From Bryopsis sp. KO-2023 (taxonomy: Eukaryota > Chlorophyta > Ulvophyceae > Bryopsidales > Bryopsidaceae), in the NCBI GenBank assembly GCA_030272585.1, contig BSYQ01000008.1, positions 682,001-746,000 on the forward strand: a stretch of 64,000 nucleotides of DNA, in the 5' to 3' direction. Under the pieces are notes generated by a model. The model had not been told where the DNA came from. It made no database searches and worked only from the letters and a program-made list of their open reading frames with translations. This document shows, piece by piece, positions 60,738-64,000 of the stretch (the stretch's first letter is position 1; the number at the start of each line of letters is the position of its first letter). The position numbers were made by a program, and so were the translations under genes.

Positions 60738-61640
60738 TGGGATTTTTCTTTTTAGTAGTACGTAAATCAAGCATTGTTTTTTTCGAGTTTTCAGAGAGAG
60801 AGAGAGAGGGGGGAGGAAAAAAGGTTAGTCGAGTAGTTTGTTTGGAGGGTTTGTCAGCAGGAACAGTTTGCGGTTTAGAGAGAAAGGAAATGAAAAAGCA
60901 GGGCTTGCAGTGGTGGGCTTGGGGGCTTGTCTTGGGTGGGTCAACGGCTGGGAATGAATTTTGTAAAATGGTTTGAAAGGAAGAATTGTGTTCAAACAGA
61001 TTGTGTCCTCTGTTGGTCGCTCGAGCAACCCTAACCCAACCCTCCCCATGTCACACATACTATTAACAGCTTTCTATATCAAAAGTGGTCATTTCAGCTT
61101 GAAGGCCTATTCAGGCTCATGATTTCACTCTCAAAAAATTATAAAAACACCCTTTTTTTCAGGATGTAAATATATATGTGAAAAACAGAGCCCAAATGTG
61201 TAGACTGCATGGCTTGGCAATCCGTACGTTGATGCTGGAGTGTCTGAACCCCCCCCCAAAAAAATATATATATATATAAGAAAAACTGTCGCACCGAAAA
61301 GAGTGGAGATCAGTGGAACAAGTTCATGGTCAAGGGCACATCATCATGAGGCTTTTTTCTTTACATAAACAAAAAAAAAATTAGCAAAGGCACAGATTTC
61401 TTCCCTTTCTTTCTATATGGTTTTACAATATATTTGCCTCCCCTCCTGTTCCGCCGTGAAAAGAGGAAAGGGCTCAACCAACACGAAAGCGTACATCTAT
61501 ATCCAGAAAAAAAAAGCAGCACCCACCCACCTCCACATTTGGAAACCACCTATTCAAAATTTCTTCAAGTACAGGATTTTTTTTCCCCCATAGCGCGTCC
61601 ATAGCTATACATAGGCCCAGTGATTCTGCAGGCCTGAGCG
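60738..61640. other. Convergent intergenic region
   Basis: Contains AG-, A- and C-runs (C9 then A8 at 61249-61265) and TA microrepeats at 61264-61280. No exon is supported. NEMP and the Gln-rich gene converge here. Confidence 0.5.
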
Positions 61641-63762
61641 CTACTGAGGTGAAAACTCTAACGATTTCCCGTGTGGCAAATCTTGTTGCTGCTGCCCAGA
61701 TGTCACAATGGCGGCTCCTGGTGGCGGTGCTGATGAGTTTGGAGTTGTTTCAGTCAAATCATATACGACCGCTTGCTTCTTTGTTGGAGGTCCGATTGTT
61801 GGTGCTCCAACTGGGACTGCCCTCAAACCAACCTGTTGAAACAAAATCGCTGAATAAAAAAATACAGTAGGAAAAAACAATCCCCCCCACCCCCCCCCCG
61901 AGAGCAACAAACTTATTGCTTCGAACATTGGGAAAAGATAAACTTCTGCAGATAAGGGAAAGAAGATGTAAAAAACCTCGGAAATGAAAGAGTAGAGCTG
62001 TGCGGGGGTTGGGAATAGGAGGAAGGGGGGGGGGGGGGGGGGGGGGGGGCAGAAAGCTGACAATGAGAAAACGGCATGTCTAGGGTTTTCAGCAAGGAAT
62101 CTTACGTTTTGTCCAAAGTTATCCACTACGACACCTCTCTGTTGCCAATTTCCTCCCTGCTGAACCGGTGGTCCGCTTTCTTGGCCGACTACAACACGAA
62201 ATCAGAAGAAGAAGAAAATAAAAACTAACCAGCCCAAGGTAAGAAAAAAACACATCAGGATATTATCGACTAGGGGTGCTGCCACTGAAAAAACCGAATT
62301 ATCTCCTTTTGGCTGCTGATTTTCAAAGCAGGTGTTATCAGCCTCAATGTACCCCCCCCCCCCCAAGAAAAAAAGGAATAAATTGAAATTTTAAAAAATA
62401 CACACACAGATATATATATGTTTCAAAAACACGCTTTTGAGGTATTCCGATACAAAACACTGTGAAATGTTCGTTCCAAAACCGGACAACCACCAGAACA
62501 AAAAGGAAAAAGAAAGAAAGACAGATAATCACTTACCCACAGCTTGGACTTTTCCATCCACCAGGCGATATTGCAAGTTTGGTTGAACCACCGGTTGTGT
62601 CGGGACGCTGACAGAGTTGAGCTGAAAAGGATGAGTCGGGGGCGATGCAGCAGCGCTGGGAGGAACCATCTGCCAAGTTTCACCAGAAAGCACCATTCTC
62701 TCTGTCAGCTCAACTCAAAAAAACCGTCGGGCTGAAGTTCCAGATAAACTGAAGTGAAAACCACGCTTCAATGAAAAAAAAAATGAAAATGAAAAGAAAA
62801 GAAAATGAAAATGAAAATGAAAAGAAACTGAAAATGAAACTGAAAAAGAAAATTGATGCACGCGTGCTCGTGCTCATATTTTATTTTATTTTTTGGCCAA
62901 ATTTTCTTCTTTTTTTTTCACACTTGGGGGGGTTGCTGGTGCTCCTGCTGGTGCTGCTGCTGTTGTTGTTGATTCTGAAGTTGAAGTTGGTGTTGGTGTT
63001 GATGGTGCTGCTGTTGAACCACCCTTTGAGATTTCGAAGTCGTTATTCTTTGAACGTCGCTGGAAATCTGCCGGGCCCTCCGGCTCAACAAAACGACTTT
63101 TTGCAATCCTGTCAAACACAAGAAGAAAAAAAGCCGATTAATTTGAAAAAATTGAAAATTAAAAGTTCATCCTGAATTGACGAGAATTAGGATTCAACAA
63201 CAAGACATTGCTGAAAGAAATATCTTTATAGAAATATTTTTATAGAGAAAAAAAGGGGGGGTTTTAACATATTTCGGTGACTTTTTTGCTAGATCCCCAT
63301 TTCAGAATCTGCAGATGGTAAGTTTTTTTTCTCATTTTTGATTTGTGGTGGCAACTGAAAATTAAAAATTAAAATTAAAAAACATGAACTCACTGTTTCG
63401 AATCTCGGCACTGAATTGTCCATAATTTGACCCATTGCCAGTCACCACCTGCATTTTTTAATAAAAATACAAAAAAGTCAACCAACACCACATAAAAAAT
63501 GCCACATCAACGATCCTGAAAGCAATCAAATATCGCCAATGGGGGAAAACAAAAAAGTCAAAACAAATCCAAAGCAAGTTCCGAACCCCCCCCCCCCCCC
63601 AAAAAAAAAAAAACAAAAAAACCAAGTCTTATTCATCCCCCACCCATCTTTTGAAAAAATGTTCAGAAAATTTCCTGAAAATACCTCTTGGAGAAAGGGG
63701 GCTACGCTGTCAATAAGGACTTCGATCTCACACCACGTCCGAGTCAAATCAGCTGTGCTCAT
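61641..63762 (-). CDS. Small Gln/His-rich protein, unrecognised (possible nuclear factor)
   Basis: Six minus-strand exons (63685-63762, 63394-63448, 62924-63108, 62537-62669, 62106-62188, 61641-61832) join to exactly 242 codons, 241 aa. The N terminus MSTADLTRTWCEIEVLIDSV, then APFLQEVV and the segment IRNRLQKVVLLSRRARQISS, look like an alpha-helical domain with a basic second helix. A Gln/His stretch follows (QHQHQLQLQNQQQQQQHQQE). The remainder is Pro, Gln, Val and Gly rich and ends VYDLTETTPNSSAPPPGAA with a QQQQ run. Composition resembles transcriptional cofactors such as Mediator-type proteins, but no specific family can be named. The start could be further upstream beyond the window. 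Confidence 0.65.
62025..62049. repeat. Homopolymer of 25 G
   Basis: An uninterrupted G run lies in the intron between the last two exons of the Gln-rich gene (transcribed as C). The length may be unreliable in the assembly. Confidence 0.85.
62768..62855 (+). repeat. GAAAAT/GAAAA microsatellite
   Basis: An array of GAAAAT, GAAAA and GAAACT units lies in the intron between exons at 62537-62669 and 62924-63108. On the sense (minus) strand it reads as a TTTTC-rich polypyrimidine array. Confidence 0.85.
63586..63613. repeat. C15-A13 composite homopolymer, representative of a recurrent tract
   Basis: Fifteen C are followed directly by thirteen A. Similar tracts occur at 45803, 48575, 51301, 55539, 59059, 61249 and 62352, mostly in introns. 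Confidence 0.9.
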
Positions 63763-64000
63763 TATGTTTCCTGAGAAACAAAATGAAAAAAAAGTAAAAA
63801 AAATAGCATAGGAAAGGCTTAATATGTTGCATTTCTCAACTCCATTTCTCACAAATCCTCCACTACAGCTTGCACAATTCACCAGCGTGTTTTTCTTAGT
63901 ATAAATATATAATATTAACATTGTCTGTCTGGCACTAACAACCAGTACCAAATAAATTAAAAAAATAAGAAGAATAGAATAGAATTAAAGAAAAATAAAT

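Overview
This is nuclear DNA from a flagellated eukaryote. Every long gene is split by GT-AG introns with T-rich polypyrimidine tracts. Products include a centriole protein (SAS-6), a dynein heavy chain, mitochondrial matrix and inner-membrane proteins and a nuclear-envelope protein. There are no operons or ribosome binding sites. I cannot name the lineage. A DUF4743-type Nudix enzyme argues against an animal, and an alga or other flagellated protist fits best. Exons are of balanced composition. Introns and intergenic DNA are AT-rich and full of homopolymer tracts, notably C-runs abutting A-runs.

Layout. 0-10 kb: 3' part of SAS-6 (+); HSCB iron-sulfur co-chaperone (-), convergent with SAS-6; Nudix hydrolase (+), divergent from HSCB; then a GC-rich island with a tyrosine-recombinase gene and three copies of a ~50-bp repeat, probably a Crypton/DIRS-type element. 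10-16 kb: ten-exon mitochondrial elongation factor G1 (+). 17-36 kb: a many-exon dynein heavy chain (+) whose AAA1 site has lost both Walker motifs. 37-42 kb: a seven-exon secreted protein of 1417 residues (+), about two thirds of it His/Asp/Gly/Tyr-rich repeats. 43-48 kb: eight-exon ETF-ubiquinone oxidoreductase (-), with a short inverted-repeat element just upstream. 48-50 kb: two divergent paralogous four-helix membrane proteins. 50-58 kb: a FAXC/metaxin-like GST-fold protein (-) and an SLC22-like transporter (-). 58-64 kb: a NEMP-family nuclear-envelope protein (+) and a small Gln-rich protein (-).

Gene models for HSCB, Nudix, EF-G1, the His-rich protein, ETF-QO, the GST-like protein, the transporter, NEMP and the Gln-rich protein were assembled by hand from splice sites. 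Each sums to a whole number of codons with consistent intron phases. The dynein model is reliable at domain level, but only some of its exon borders were fixed.

Genes here are mostly unrelated housekeeping genes. The shared themes are mitochondria (HSCB, EF-G1, ETF-QO) and cilia or centrioles (SAS-6, dynein). The two most unusual loci are the catalytically degenerate dynein and the His/Asp-rich repeat protein beside it.
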